Of a stretch of DNA of 64,000 bases, positions 25,554-33,452 are shown in pieces; positions within the stretch are counted from its first letter, which is position 1, and the number at the start of each line of letters is the position of its first letter. The stretch covers positions 1 to 64,000 of the forward strand of contig JAFUYB010000042.1 of the NCBI GenBank assembly GCA_017470735.1, read 5' to 3'. Below the pieces are notes generated by a model that saw only the letters and a list, made by a program, of their open reading frames with translations, made no database searches and had not been told where the DNA came from. The DNA comes from Lachnospiraceae bacterium (lineage in GTDB: Bacteria > Bacillota > Clostridia > Lachnospirales > Lachnospiraceae). The translations under genes were made by a program, and so were the position numbers.

Positions 25554-26306
25554 TTATACATACACATCCAGCTCAACTGCCTGATTTCCTTTCCTGGTCT
25601 CATGGGAAATCCCGCGAAAAATGCATTTTCCCTTGTGACGGACTGATATCACGTCATCTTCCTTCAAAACAACAGACGGATTCGTGCAAACCCGTCCATT
25701 GATAAAAATCTCCTGCTTCGCAAACGCTGCTTTTGCCGCGCTGCGCGAAAAATGATACAGCTTTGCCACGATCCCGTCCAGCCGGACGGACGCGGCCACC
25801 AGCGTCTTTCTCTCCAGTCTCGGCAAGGCCGTCTCCGGCAGATCTTCCATCACCGCGCATCGGACATCCGTATGCCGTACCCGGTGCAGGCTTTCCACCA
25901 CGAAATCCGCCATCCGTTCCGCCACAAAAGCATACGCTTTTCCGTCTGACAGCAGGATGTCTCCCAGCACACCCCTTTCGATGCCGAGGTTCATCAGCGC
26001 CCCAAGGAAATCCCGATGACTCAAATTCTCTGCAAACTTTTCATTCATCGGAGAAATGCACACCACTGTGATCGGAAAAGCAGCCTCATAACCGAATTCC
26101 TCCGGATTTCCAAAGCGTACCATCACGCGTTCCGCTGCTTCGCTGCCGCCCCACACCGCAAGCCGTGCCGGCTCACAGACTTCATACGCCATGCCCGCGT
26201 CCGCAGGCGATAAAAAATCCGAAAAGCAGTAGGTATTTGTCCGATAACTCTTTTCAGCCAATTCCGCCAGTCTCTTTTTTAAAAATTGGCTGTCATTCAC
26301 GGTCAC
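25554..26306 (-). CDS. YlmH-like S4-domain RNA-binding protein
   Basis: A 250-residue protein like YlmH of Gram-positive bacteria, which binds stalled 50S-peptidyl-tRNA particles in ribosome quality control. The N-terminal two thirds are the YlmH-specific region (FSDFLSPADAG, GDILLSDGKAYAFV), and the last ~70 residues form an S4 domain (SAAKAAFAKQEIFINGRVCTNPSVVLKEDDVISVRHKGK). The start is GTG at 26306, supported by AGGAAAGG. It stands alone behind a good promoter, whereas ylmH usually lies in the division/cell-wall cluster. Confidence 0.85.
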   Translation of the reverse strand: MTVNDSQFLKKRLAELAEKSYRTNTYCFSDFLSPADAGMAYEVCEPARLAVWGGSEAAERVMVRFGNPEEFGYEAAFPITVVCISPMNEKFAENLSHRDFLGALMNLGIERGVLGDILLSDGKAYAFVAERMADFVVESLHRVRHTDVRCAVMEDLPETALPRLERKTLVAASVRLDGIVAKLYHFSRSAAKAAFAKQEIFINGRVCTNPSVVLKEDDVISVRHKGKCIFRGISHETRKGNQAVELDVYV

Positions 26307-26347
26307 TTTACCTTTCCTGCGTACATTCTGTCAGTAAATCGACCTTT

Positions 26348-26376
26348 ATTATCCCTTATTTCCACTACTGTGTCAA
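26348..26376 (-). promoter_or_regulatory. Promoter of the YlmH-like gene
   Basis: Minus strand: TTGACA (26371-26376), 17-bp spacer, GATAAT (26348-26353), about 40 bp before the GTG start. The stretch 26377-26623 holds no gene that I can support; a T7 run past the tRNA at 26575-26581 may belong to its terminator. Confidence 0.8.
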
Positions 26377-26623
26377 TTAGGAACCGTAGACAAATGGCTT
26401 CCGTATTCTGACGCATATTCAAATTCATTTCTGTAAGCTATTACGCTTTTTGTGGCAAACTACTTACCCACGGCAATCAGCTGCATTCCTGCAAACTGCT
26501 GCGACTTTTGAGGTAAGATTGCCTGCCCAGGGTAATCAATGGATTTCCCCACAGTTCCTATGCTTTTCCATCGCAAAAAAAGAAGCCCCAACCCCGCAAC
26601 TTACTGCGAAACTGGAACTCCCG

Positions 26624-26696
26624 TACGCGATCAGGGGCTCGAACCCTGGACACCCTGATTAAGAGTCAGGTGCTCTTCCAGCTGAGCTAATCGCGC
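26624..26696 (-). tRNA. tRNA-Lys(CTT)
   Basis: Complete cloverleaf on the minus strand: acceptor GCGCGAT/ATCGCGT with one G-T pair, D arm GCTC/GAGC, anticodon stem CCTGA/TCAGG with loop CTCTTAA (anticodon CTT), T arm CAGGG/CCCTG with TTCGAGC loop, discriminator A. CCA is not encoded. Confidence 0.95.
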
Positions 26697-26727
26697 ATAT
26701 CTCCGCCTCACGAGCGGAACGAAAGCT

Positions 26728-26756
26728 ATTATACTGCAATTTGATCAGCTTTGCAA
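26728..26756 (-). promoter_or_regulatory. Promoter of tRNA-Lys
   Basis: Minus strand: TTGCAA (26751-26756), 17-bp spacer, TATAAT (26728-26733), about 32 bp before the mature tRNA 5' end. 26757-26908 is AT-rich and shows nothing else. Confidence 0.85.
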
Positions 26757-26908
26757 GCCCTAATTTTTGTTTTTTCAACTTTTTTCAAAAATTTCTGCTC
26801 AAATTCAAAAACCATCTTCACACACAAAATCTTGCCTTTTTGCCGAACCAAGGTGCTGATCTTATGAAACCCCATATCACTTTTTTTCGTCATTTATCAT
26901 GTATTCAA

Positions 26909-27205
26909 CTATCCCATAGATGCATTGTTTCTAGGCACGAACTCTATATGTAATGTGCTGTCCATTGCTTCTGCGAGGCGCTTAAGAAGTGCTACGCTTG
27001 GGTTGCGTGTTCCCTTCTCCAACCGGCTAATATCAGCTTGGCTTATACCGCTCTTTTCGGACAGCTCAGTCTGTGTCATTCCGGATTGGATACGCGCATC
27101 CAAAATAGCTCTTGTTATATCCATCTCAGGCTGCAAAGCTTCGTACTCTTCCCTAAACTTAGGATCCTGCATCAATTCATTTGTCAATGCCTGTAAATCA
27201 CTCAT
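26909..27205 (-). CDS. XRE-family antitoxin (HigA-like)
   Basis: A 98-residue DNA-binding antitoxin. Residues about 38-92 are an XRE helix-turn-helix: SGMTQTELSEKSGISQADISRLEKGTRNPS read in two parts around the recognition helix. In HigBA-type modules this protein binds the toxin and represses the operon. Its start overlaps the end of the upstream toxin gene by eight bases, which is the usual toxin-first arrangement. The toxin is frameshifted, so this antitoxin is probably no longer needed for immunity but may still repress the promoter at 27586-27614. Confidence 0.88.
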   Translation of the reverse strand: MSDLQALTNELMQDPKFREEYEALQPEMDITRAILDARIQSGMTQTELSEKSGISQADISRLEKGTRNPSVALLKRLAEAMDSTLHIEFVPRNNASMG

Positions 27206-27562
27206 ATGTACCCGCCGCCTTTCTTTCAAAATAATCTTTTCGTCTTCTTTTTGCTAAGTCAATTTCACGCCGTGATGTTTTCCGGGACTTCTTTATCAGC
27301 CCATTTGTCGCAATTATAAGCCTGCCCTTGTCAAAGAAGTATAAGATGCGTACAATATTGCTGCCCGCTATGGTACGCATTTCAAATATTCCATCTTCCA
27401 ATTCTTCTGAAAGCGGCTCTCTTGCTAGGCTTCCGTATTCTTCAAGGATATGCAGGTTGCTACAACTTTAGCTTTCATCTTATAATCAAGAGACCGGATA
27501 AACTCACCCAAGGGCTTGCTTCCGTCAGCCTTCTTGTAGAAATCAACCCTAAACTTTGACAT
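27198..27562 (-). pseudogene. HigB/RelE-like (Gp49 family) toxin, broken by one-base deletion
   Basis: Starting at ATG 27562 (GGAG eight bases upstream) the frame reads MSKFRVDFYKKADGSKPLGE... and then fails at about 27455-27457, where it goes out of frame and stops at a TAG. In the next frame the toxin continues at once as LHILEEYGSLAREPL...EDGIFEMRT and runs to 27198. Adding one base to the AACC at this point restores a continuous toxin of about 120 residues of the phage-derived Gp49-like/HigB family. The adjoining antitoxin is intact. A sequencing error is the main alternative to true decay. Confidence 0.82.
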
Positions 27563-27585
27563 TATGAATTCTCCTATCTATGTTA

Positions 27586-27614
27586 TATATAGCATAAACC
27601 AGGAAGTAAAACAA
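27586..27614 (-). promoter_or_regulatory. Promoter of the HigBA-like module
   Basis: Minus strand: TTGTTT (27609-27614), 17-bp spacer, TATATA (27586-27591), 24 bp before the toxin start codon. Confidence 0.6.
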
Positions 27615-27715
27615 GTCATTGTAAGCAAATTGTGATTTCATTGTGGAAAAACGCTCTGCCAATAACAAGGGAAAGTTATATCCCTCTTTCATTGATAACG
27701 GCTTTGTCAGGGAGT

Positions 27716-27779
27716 GTAAAATAAAGTGGGTAGGTTACTTGGTTACATAGTTACCGGTAACTTACACACTTTATTTTAC
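27716..27779. repeat. Imperfect 23-bp inverted repeat, transposon-end or MITE-like
   Basis: Outer arms GTAAAATAAAGTG (27716-27728) and CACTTTATTTTAC (27767-27779) match perfectly, and the match extends to 23 bp (27716-27738 against 27757-27779) with two mismatches, leaving an 18-bp centre. No transposase lies between. It abuts the left 106-bp repeat that borders the R-M genes. It resembles two insertion-sequence ends face to face, but I cannot assign a family. Confidence 0.55.
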
Positions 27780-27884
27780 CCTTTACAAACGAGAACCCCC
27801 AAGCTTTCACGGAGCTGGGGGTTTCGTTTGGCCATTGGAGCCTTGCATCATTCTTTTTGTCTCTCGACGCTTTTATTATAGCAC
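27779..27884. repeat. Left copy of a 106-bp direct repeat flanking the R-M system
   Basis: Runs from CCCTTTAC to ATTATAGCA and contains a long hairpin (AACCCCC-A-AGCT paired with AGCT-GGGGGTT, 27794-27824 or so) that could end transcripts on both strands. A close copy in the same orientation lies at 30212-30318. On the minus strand the right end reads TGCTATAAT, an extended -10 box. The remaining gap to 28012 is without a gene. Confidence 0.8.
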
Positions 27885-28012
27885 GAGACCATGCGCAAAT
27901 CCACATTTTTGTGATAAACGACGGCAGAAGGCAGAAAATAACATACATTCCATGCCCGTTATACCTCGGTTTTCAAAAGATGCAACAACACCAGACTCCT
28001 CTACTAAAAAAC

Positions 28013-28825
28013 TTATTCCGTTAGTTTTTCAACATAGGCATTTAACCGTTCCTTCTGACGCATTTCATCGGTTTTTTCTGGAATTCTGTCAGAAACAATT
28101 TTATACCATGATTTATCAAAATGTATTGTTTCCAAAAGAGTGTCCTTATCAATTGGTTCTGGTGCCTTTATCGAAATATGAAGCCGTTCCTTCGGAATAT
28201 CCTCAATAATGGTAAATTGACTTCCCCCTGGTTGCCAAGTGAATTTATGCTTTTTTATTTGCTTCTCATAACCTTCAAGGTTTCCACGCTTATTCCATTC
28301 AAAGTAATAAAGCTCTGGATCATATCTTATCGTATCAAACTCAAATACAAGGTAATTTTTATAGTCTTTTGACTTAACTAATACAACTGTCCTTACAAAC
28401 TTGAAAACTTGCCTGACAGCCGATACTCGCTCATTCCATATCTGTAATACCATTTTTCCAAGTTCATTAGGATCCACTTCGGAGTAATTATCTACACCGA
28501 AACTATATGTAACTGCATTTCTTCCACAGATAAGGCGTACCTTATCTTGCTTTTCAATATCAGCTTGACCAAAAACTGTTTTAGCACCCCAACAACAGTT
28601 ACCTAACACAACATCATCAAGCCCAACATTGGATGGTTTCCAATCTGCACCCACACATTCTGCAAAAATCTGTTCCCACTCATTTCCCTCTAATGACATA
28701 CTTTGTTTTGTTGCCATCATGTAAACAACATTTCGCGCCAAGGTATCTACCAGAAAACTTGGGAATTTATTTATTTCAAAAGGTGCTGTAGCCTTGTTCA
28801 CCGTCCTAAGTCTAGGCTCAGCCAT
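28013..28825 (-). CDS. Probable type II restriction endonuclease
   Basis: A 270-residue protein that I call a restriction enzyme mainly because it follows a cytosine-5 DNA methyltransferase by 47 bp on the same strand. A possible PD-(D/E)XK core is LDDVVLGNCCWGAKTV (about 75-90), where the Asp and the AxK lysine would be active-site residues and the usual Glu is missing from its place, as in enzymes where it has moved to a helix. The recognition site cannot be read. AGGAGG stands five bases before the chosen ATG at 28825; an upstream in-frame ATG (28849) is less likely. The base composition is lower in GC than the core genes, fitting transfer. Confidence 0.65.
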   Translation of the reverse strand: MAEPRLRTVNKATAPFEINKFPSFLVDTLARNVVYMMATKQSMSLEGNEWEQIFAECVGADWKPSNVGLDDVVLGNCCWGAKTVFGQADIEKQDKVRLICGRNAVTYSFGVDNYSEVDPNELGKMVLQIWNERVSAVRQVFKFVRTVVLVKSKDYKNYLVFEFDTIRYDPELYYFEWNKRGNLEGYEKQIKKHKFTWQPGGSQFTIIEDIPKERLHISIKAPEPIDKDTLLETIHFDKSWYKIVSDRIPEKTDEMRQKERLNAYVEKLTE

Positions 28826-28872
28826 ATGTGCCTCCTCATATCTATGCATAAAATGATTTTGTACCTTTGGGT

Positions 28873-30006
28873 CTAAAAAGCCATAGGAATAAAGCGTTCC
28901 ATTACCATAGAAACCATGTCTATAGGGATTGCATTGCCTGCTTGTTTACGAGTTTGACAGTCTGATACTACAATCTTAAAATCGTCTGGAAAACCTTGTA
29001 GCCTTAGCATCTCCCTTGGAGTTAATCTTCTTTCGCCATTTACAAGCAGATAATTATAACTTGCGCCAGCCCTTAAAGCACAACTATATGGATATGATGA
29101 GACATTACCAGATTTATTCTCATGCCAAATTGAAGGGGTTGTTTTGGGTGTATGCATTGCTTTTCTTTTCGCAACGATCTCCGGCGATGCGTAATATTTC
29201 TTTTCTACATTCTTTTCCAAAATATCATATAAATTTTTCTTGGTTTTAACATCAAAACTCCAATCCATCTTAAATGGATTTTTTGAACCGACTATGATAA
29301 TACGCTCCCTCTTCTGAGGAAGCCCAAAATCCAGGGCGTTTAGCAAATGATAATCAACATGGTAGCCTAATTCATCCCGGAGTGTTTCAAGAATTGTTTG
29401 AAGCGTCCTTCCGCCATCATGGCTTGCTAAATTTTTTACATTCTCCAATACAAACGCTTGCGGCTGTTTTTCCTTAAGAATCCTTGCTATATCAAAGAAA
29501 AGCGTTCCTCTGGTCTTATCCTCAAAGCCCCTCATCAAACCACATATCGAAAAAGCCTGACATGGAAAACCACCAAACAAGATATCAAAACCTGCTATTT
29601 CTTTTTCGTCTACTTTAGTAATATCCCCAGCTGGTTTTTCACCAAAATTAGCCTCATAAGCTTTTTGTGCATATTTATCTATATCACTACTAAATACGCA
29701 CTCCCCTTTTATTCCCAGATTTTTGAAAGCTCTTTCACTTGCGTATCTAAAACCGCCAATTCCACAAAACAGATCAATATATTTCATGGGTTTTGGATAT
29801 TCAGATACAGCCATCTTCGGAATATCAAAAAAGACTTTATCAATATCTACTGCCAACGCATTGGATATTCTAAAAGCCAATTCTACCGAAGGAACAGCTA
29901 GCTGCCTTTCGACATTTGATAAATACTTTCTGCTAATGCCAACCTCGTTAGCTAATCTGTCTTGCGTTAAGCACCTTTCTTTTCTAAATTCTTGAACTCG
30001 ATTCAT
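28873..30006 (-). CDS. DNA cytosine-5 methyltransferase with N-terminal HTH
   Basis: Methylates cytosine C5 at an unknown site and protects host DNA. Residues 1-65 are an XRE helix-turn-helix (RKERCLTQDRLANEVGISRK). The methyltransferase follows: motif I YIDLFCGIGGFR, motif IV GGFPCQAFS with the catalytic Cys, motif VI LENVKN, motif VIII QKRERIIIVG, motif IX RRLTPREMLRLQGFP and motif X AGNAIPIDMV, giving a complete 377-residue enzyme. The fused HTH probably lets the enzyme act as its own controller, repressing its promoter as in other HTH-linked m5C enzymes. The restriction gene is directly downstream. A 106-bp repeat lies on each side of the pair. Confidence 0.94.
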   Translation of the reverse strand: MNRVQEFRKERCLTQDRLANEVGISRKYLSNVERQLAVPSVELAFRISNALAVDIDKVFFDIPKMAVSEYPKPMKYIDLFCGIGGFRYASERAFKNLGIKGECVFSSDIDKYAQKAYEANFGEKPAGDITKVDEKEIAGFDILFGGFPCQAFSICGLMRGFEDKTRGTLFFDIARILKEKQPQAFVLENVKNLASHDGGRTLQTILETLRDELGYHVDYHLLNALDFGLPQKRERIIIVGSKNPFKMDWSFDVKTKKNLYDILEKNVEKKYYASPEIVAKRKAMHTPKTTPSIWHENKSGNVSSYPYSCALRAGASYNYLLVNGERRLTPREMLRLQGFPDDFKIVVSDCQTRKQAGNAIPIDMVSMVMERFIPMAF

Positions 30007-30048
30007 TTAAGCGTTTTCCTCGTTTTTGTGAACTAATATACATAAAAC

Positions 30049-30077
30049 ATTATATTCCGCCGATCTTATTTTGTCTA
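30049..30077 (-). promoter_or_regulatory. Promoter of the R-M operon
   Basis: Minus strand: TAGACA (30072-30077), 17-bp spacer, TATAAT (30049-30054), 42 bp before the methyltransferase start. Two ACATTAT copies (about 30048 and 30088) flank it and are possible sites for the fused HTH. Confidence 0.65.
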
Positions 30078-30211
30078 TACATTTTGTACATTATTATGAT
30101 TTTTCACTAATCACTTTCTTTGCTGCCTTACCTGCTTGCAAATGCAGTCTGGTATTGTATTTGCAAACTGACGGAAACGCATACTGACAATGGCGATTCC
30201 ATGGAGTAGCT

Positions 30212-30318
30212 CCCTTTACGAGCGAGAAAACCCCCAAGCTTTCGTGGAGCTGGGGGTTTTCGTTTGGCATTGGAGCCTCTTATCTTTTATCCTGCCTTTC
30301 GGCGTTCTCATTATAGCA
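30212..30318. repeat. Right copy of the 106-bp direct repeat flanking the R-M system
   Basis: Same order of elements as the left copy: CCCTTTACGAGCGAG, a GC-rich hairpin (AACCCCCAAGCT with AGCTGGGGGTT), CGTTTGGCATTGGAGCCT and ATTATAGCA. On the minus strand a promoter TTGCAA-16-TATAAT reads into the hairpin, so a short RNA of about 80 nt could be made. 30319-30399 holds nothing else clear. Confidence 0.8.
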
Positions 30319-30399
30319 TGGTTCTCAGAAATTGCAACAAAAACACGATTTTTCTCTGCGACAACTAACTATACTTTAAAATGCTGCCCTCACACTGCA

Positions 30400-31992
30400 T
30401 CACACTTGGGCGAACATCGCCGCGATCTCTTCGGGCGTCAGCTGCTTGTTCGGGTCATCGCTTGGCGGCGTGATCTCCGGCACCGGTGCTGGTTCGGGTT
30501 CCGGTGCTCCCCCACTTGCCTGCGCGAACATTGCAGCGATCTCATCCGGGGACAGCTGCTTGTTCGGGTCGTCGCTCGGCGGCGTGATCTCCGGTACCGC
30601 CTCCGGTTCGGGAGCAGGTTCCGGTTCTGGCTCAGGCTCGGGAGCAGGTTCTGACGCTCCTCCGTCTGCCTGCGCGAACATTGCCGCTATCTCATCCGGG
30701 GACAGCTGCTTATTCGGATCATCGCTCGGCGGCGTGATCTCTGGTACTGGCTCAGGCTCGGGCTCAGGAGCAGGTTCTGATGCTCCTCCGTCTGCCTGCG
30801 CAAACATTGCCGCGATCTCATCCGGGGACAGCTGTTTGTTCGGATCATCGCTCGGCGGCGTGATCTCCGGTGCCGGCTCCGGTTCGGGCGCTGGTTCCGG
30901 TTCTGGCTCAGGCTCAGGAATCGGTTCCGGCTCAGGCACTGGCACTGGCTCCGGTTGGGGTTCGGGCTCGGGTACTGCTTCAGGTTCGGGGGCAGGTTCT
31001 TCTGCCACCGGTTCAGCTGCCGGCTCCTCTGCTATTGCTTCCTCTGCCGCTATCTCCGGCTCTGCCTCAGGAACAGCGGACTGTGATTCTGCTACGGGTA
31101 TTTCATCCATTGCAGGTGCTTCCGCTACCGGCTCAACTGCCGATTTCACTGCTGGCTCAGCTGGCGGTTCCGGTTCAGCAGGCATTGTCGCCTCCGGTAT
31201 CGGTTCCGGTGAGAGCGGAGCACTCATCGTCGGTGCAGGAGCAACCTGCGGCATCGGCTGCTGCATTGGAGCAGCCTGTGGCATCGCGTAACCGCCCTGC
31301 ATCGGCTGCATAGCCTGAACCGCCATCATCAAAGGCTGTGCACCGATTGCTCCCTGGTTTCTCTCCAACGATGTGATCGACATCTGCATCGATCTGACTG
31401 TATCCGTCACGCCGTCCAGCTTGCGGTTGATATCCTTATTCTGCTCCGTCAGCTCCTGACGCAGCTTTTCAATGATCTGTTCATTGTGTCCCTTGACTTC
31501 GGTATTGTTATTATCCAGCTTCTCCTCAAAACTGAATATCTGGTTGATCAGCGTGTCATTCGAGCGCATCAGCGCATCGGTGTTTTCCTTGCTCCGCGAG
31601 ATTGTCACCTTTGCGATCGCTTTCTGAGCGTTGATGATCTCTTCGGTCGGCAGGGACCCGTTTTCTTCCATATCATAGAGCAGATCCGACAGTTCTTCAA
31701 AATTCCGCTTCAGAACAAGGTACGATGCCTTTTGCGCCTTGTACATCTCTTCATATTCTTCGGTATTCTTTTGCTCATTTTTTTTCTGAACGGTAATGAT
31801 CAGGTTGCATAAAATCCCGACCGAGCCTACAAAAATAGCTCCGAGCCCGGCAAGCACATAGGTCTCCGCCCCGCCTCTAAGCGTCATCAGGATTGCGCCA
31901 AACAGACTCAGCGCCGCCACCATTGCACAGACGACGATGCAAAGTCCGATATTCAGCTCTGATTTTTTTTGCTCCCTTTTTTCCTTGTCCAT
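30400..31992 (-). CDS. Membrane protein with coiled coil, Pro/Glu-rich region and four C-terminal peptide repeats
   Basis: A 530-residue protein not matching a family I know. Two membrane helices (about 17-38 and 44-66) are followed by a coiled coil (about 70-215), a Met/Pro/Gln-rich stretch, a long Pro-Glu repeat region (about 265-385), and four copies of a 24-residue unit with the core [19 protein letters not shown], the last ending the protein. The [11 protein letters not shown] core looks like a short docking peptide, recalling the LSQ-EIDALL peptide of FliM-type switch proteins, though this is only a resemblance. With both ends in the cytoplasm it could present the peptides as a multivalent scaffold. 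GAGGGG precedes the ATG. It lies next to the R-M region but has core-like GC. Confidence 0.75.
   Translation of the reverse strand: MDKEKREQKKSELNIGLCIVVCAMVAALSLFGAILMTLRGGAETYVLAGLGAIFVGSVGILCNLIITVQKKNEQKNTEEYEEMYKAQKASYLVLKRNFEELSDLLYDMEENGSLPTEEIINAQKAIAKVTISRSKENTDALMRSNDTLINQIFSFEEKLDNNNTEVKGHNEQIIEKLRQELTEQNKDINRKLDGVTDTVRSMQMSITSLERNQGAIGAQPLMMAVQAMQPMQGGYAMPQAAPMQQPMPQVAPAPTMSAPLSPEPIPEATMPAEPEPPAEPAVKSAVEPVAEAPAMDEIPVAESQSAVPEAEPEIAAEEAIAEEPAAEPVAEEPAPEPEAVPEPEPQPEPVPVPEPEPIPEPEPEPEPAPEPEPAPEITPPSDDPNKQLSPDEIAAMFAQADGGASEPAPEPEPEPVPEITPPSDDPNKQLSPDEIAAMFAQADGGASEPAPEPEPEPEPAPEPEAVPEITPPSDDPNKQLSPDEIAAMFAQASGGAPEPEPAPVPEITPPSDDPNKQLTPEEIAAMFAQV
30403..30870 (-). repeat. Four in-frame ~72-bp repeats inside the Pro/Glu-rich protein gene
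   Basis: Units lie near 30403-30477, 30519-30591, 30669-30741 and 30798-30870, separated by Pro/Glu codons. Each encodes the [19 protein letters not shown] core; units 2-4 are almost identical at DNA level, so recent duplication or conversion is likely. Confidence 0.85.
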
Positions 31993-32039
31993 AACAACCC
32001 CTCATTACGCAGTTGACTGCTATTCACCTCTACGCATCA

Positions 32040-32198
32040 TCACTGTGTTTTTGTACTTCCCTGCTTCTCAATCAACTCTGCAGCTTCTTTCACAGATATT
32101 CTGCCATCGATTCCCAACTGTAATTTATTAATCTGCTCGCCAGTCCATCCTAATGTCTCTAAAATCTGAATCAGATTCGCATTCTCTGTCATTGTCAT
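32040..32198 (-). CDS. Small helical protein of unknown function
   Basis: A 52-residue protein with the pattern 'ILETLGWTGEQINKLQLGIDGRISVKEAAELIEK', which looks like a pair of helices and resembles short Clostridial hypothetical proteins that I cannot name. The ATG at 32198 follows an AAAGGGG site; an in-frame ATG ten codons upstream would place that site inside the gene. It precedes the Pro/Glu-rich protein gene on the same strand by 48 bp and may be in its operon. Confidence 0.6.
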   Translation of the reverse strand: MTMTENANLIQILETLGWTGEQINKLQLGIDGRISVKEAAELIEKQGSTKTQ

Positions 32199-32457
32199 AA
32201 AAGAAAACACCCCTTTCACGCTTATCAACCCAATAGATCATTTCATCCATAACAAATGAATTATAACACAGTTTTAATTTGTAGAAAACCCACACTTTAC
32301 TCGTAGGCAGAAATCTTAACTGCATTTTCAAATATAATGGCAAAAACCTCTCCGATCTTATTCATCCTCCATACATGTATTTTTCTTTCGGCCATGTACA
32401 TAACCATGTATATAACCCAAAATTCTCGCTTACATTTCTTTCCATTCGTAATATAAT

Positions 32458-32548
32458 AAAAAAGCCAAGATTCAAAGAAGCTTTGAAATCTTAGCCTTTT
32501 CTCATTCCGTTCCCTGAGGGAATCGAAACCCCAACTAATCCTTAGGAG
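32458..32548 (-). repeat. Left 91-bp att-like repeat: copy of the tRNA-Arg(CCT) 3' end and terminator
   Basis: 88 of 91 bases match 33956-34046. The segment 32508-32548 is the last 41 bases of tRNA-Arg(CCT), from the anticodon to the discriminator, without the 5' half; 32458-32507 copies the tRNA terminator hairpin and its T run. This is what integration into the 3' end of a tRNA gene leaves at the far end of an element. It is not a functional tRNA. Confidence 0.88.
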
Positions 32549-32617
32549 TACGCTAATCCGAATGTCCCTGCCTGTAATGTGGTATCATCGAATACCACGA
32601 AATCCTTTATAATTCAA

Positions 32618-32639
32618 CGTTCCCAACGGAACGGTTTTT
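32618..32639 (+). terminator. Hairpin with T run inside the islet
   Basis: CGTTCC (32618-32623), loop CAAC, GGAACG (32628-32633), then GTTTTT. A second perfect hairpin GTGGTAT/ATACCAC lies at 32579-32598. No plus-strand gene ends here, so the hairpins may be remnants of the element. Confidence 0.4.
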
Positions 32640-32712
32640 CTGCTCGTGCTTTGATCTGTCACGAAATATCCTGCGATATCACAGCGTCCAATTAGCAGTT
32701 TGTTAGCAGAAA

Positions 32713-32976
32713 TCACTTGTCCTCATAATGACCTTTGCAAGATTCAACCGTGATTTGGTCGCCATCCACCTCGTAGATGAGACGGTTCGCCTCGTCTATC
32801 GTTCTGCTATACGCATGACGATGCTTCAAACGCTCTGGATGTCCTTTGCCCTGCATAGGTCCCCGCCGGTCAATATCATGCAACAATTCGTTGATCTTCT
32901 TCAAGGTTTTCTTGTCTTGTGACTGCCAATATACATAATGATCGAAGCCCTTCTCCGTGAATTTGAAATCACCCAT
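32713..32976 (-). CDS. YoeB/Txe family toxin (ribosome-dependent mRNA endonuclease)
   Basis: An 87-residue RelE-superfamily toxin that would cut mRNA in the ribosomal A site. The family line 'GHPERLKHRHAYSRTIDEANRLIYEV' and the C-terminal 'ESCKGHYEDK' are present, with candidate catalytic Glu in PERLKH, Arg in YSRTIDE and His in KGHYED. Full length for YoeB. It overlaps the antitoxin gene by eight bases in antitoxin-first order. The pair is the only intact coding content of the 1.5-kb tRNA-bounded islet. Confidence 0.9.
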   Translation of the reverse strand: MGDFKFTEKGFDHYVYWQSQDKKTLKKINELLHDIDRRGPMQGKGHPERLKHRHAYSRTIDEANRLIYEVDGDQITVESCKGHYEDK

Positions 32977-33151
32977 TTGCCATAGCCTCCAATTCCTCCC
33001 ATGTCTTGGTAATCACTTTCCCCTGTCGGAGTTGTTCTTGGCTCTCGTCCAACATCTCTAAATACGCTAGATTCCGCTTTGCCCTCTGTAAATCCTCATA
33101 TTCCTCTTTTGTGATAATCACCATTTCTCCGCTTGCGTTGAATGCCGTCAT
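32969..33151 (-). CDS. Short antitoxin of the YoeB-type module
   Basis: A 60-residue protein. 'GEMVIITKEEYEDLQRAKRNLAYLEMLDESQEQLRQGKVITKTWEELEAM' matches the toxin-binding half of YefM/Phd antitoxins, but the N-terminal DNA-binding half of YefM (about 45 residues) is absent. AAAGGA nine bases before the ATG at 33151 supports this short form, so it may be a natural short antitoxin that neutralises but does not repress. Stop overlaps the toxin start. Confidence 0.78.
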   Translation of the reverse strand: MTAFNASGEMVIITKEEYEDLQRAKRNLAYLEMLDESQEQLRQGKVITKTWEELEAMANG

Positions 33152-33452
33152 ACTATGCCGTCCTTTCAAATCAATGCATTGCATCAACAAACTGTATCCA
33201 TCTATTTTATGACATTGGGGACAAAACCATAAAAGCAAGGAAAGTCAATATATATCGCAAGTTTTGATCCCGATATCGTTTTTATAGAGTATCACAAAAT
33301 AACTAGGAACGCAATTCTTTACGGTTATTGAAATCTCAAGTTTTGAAGCAAAATAGGCGCAATCCCAGTGTTTATAAGGGTTTGCGCCTGATCTTCTGTA
33401 TGGCGTATTTATGTCCATTCCTGCCAAGGATTGTTTTTTTACTGTATTTTTG

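Noticed and set aside
30094-30270. 58-codon minus-strand open frame running from the right 106-bp repeat towards the methyltransferase
   Set aside because: Its start lies in the repeat hairpin and its Shine-Dalgarno is poor; the same frame in the left copy stops after 19 codons, so it is not conserved.
30446-31291. Long plus-strand open frame of 281 codons, Gly/Ser/Ala-rich
   Set aside because: It is the antisense of the Pro/Glu-rich repeats; the composition keeps the opposite strand free of stops. No ribosome binding site and no family-like sequence.
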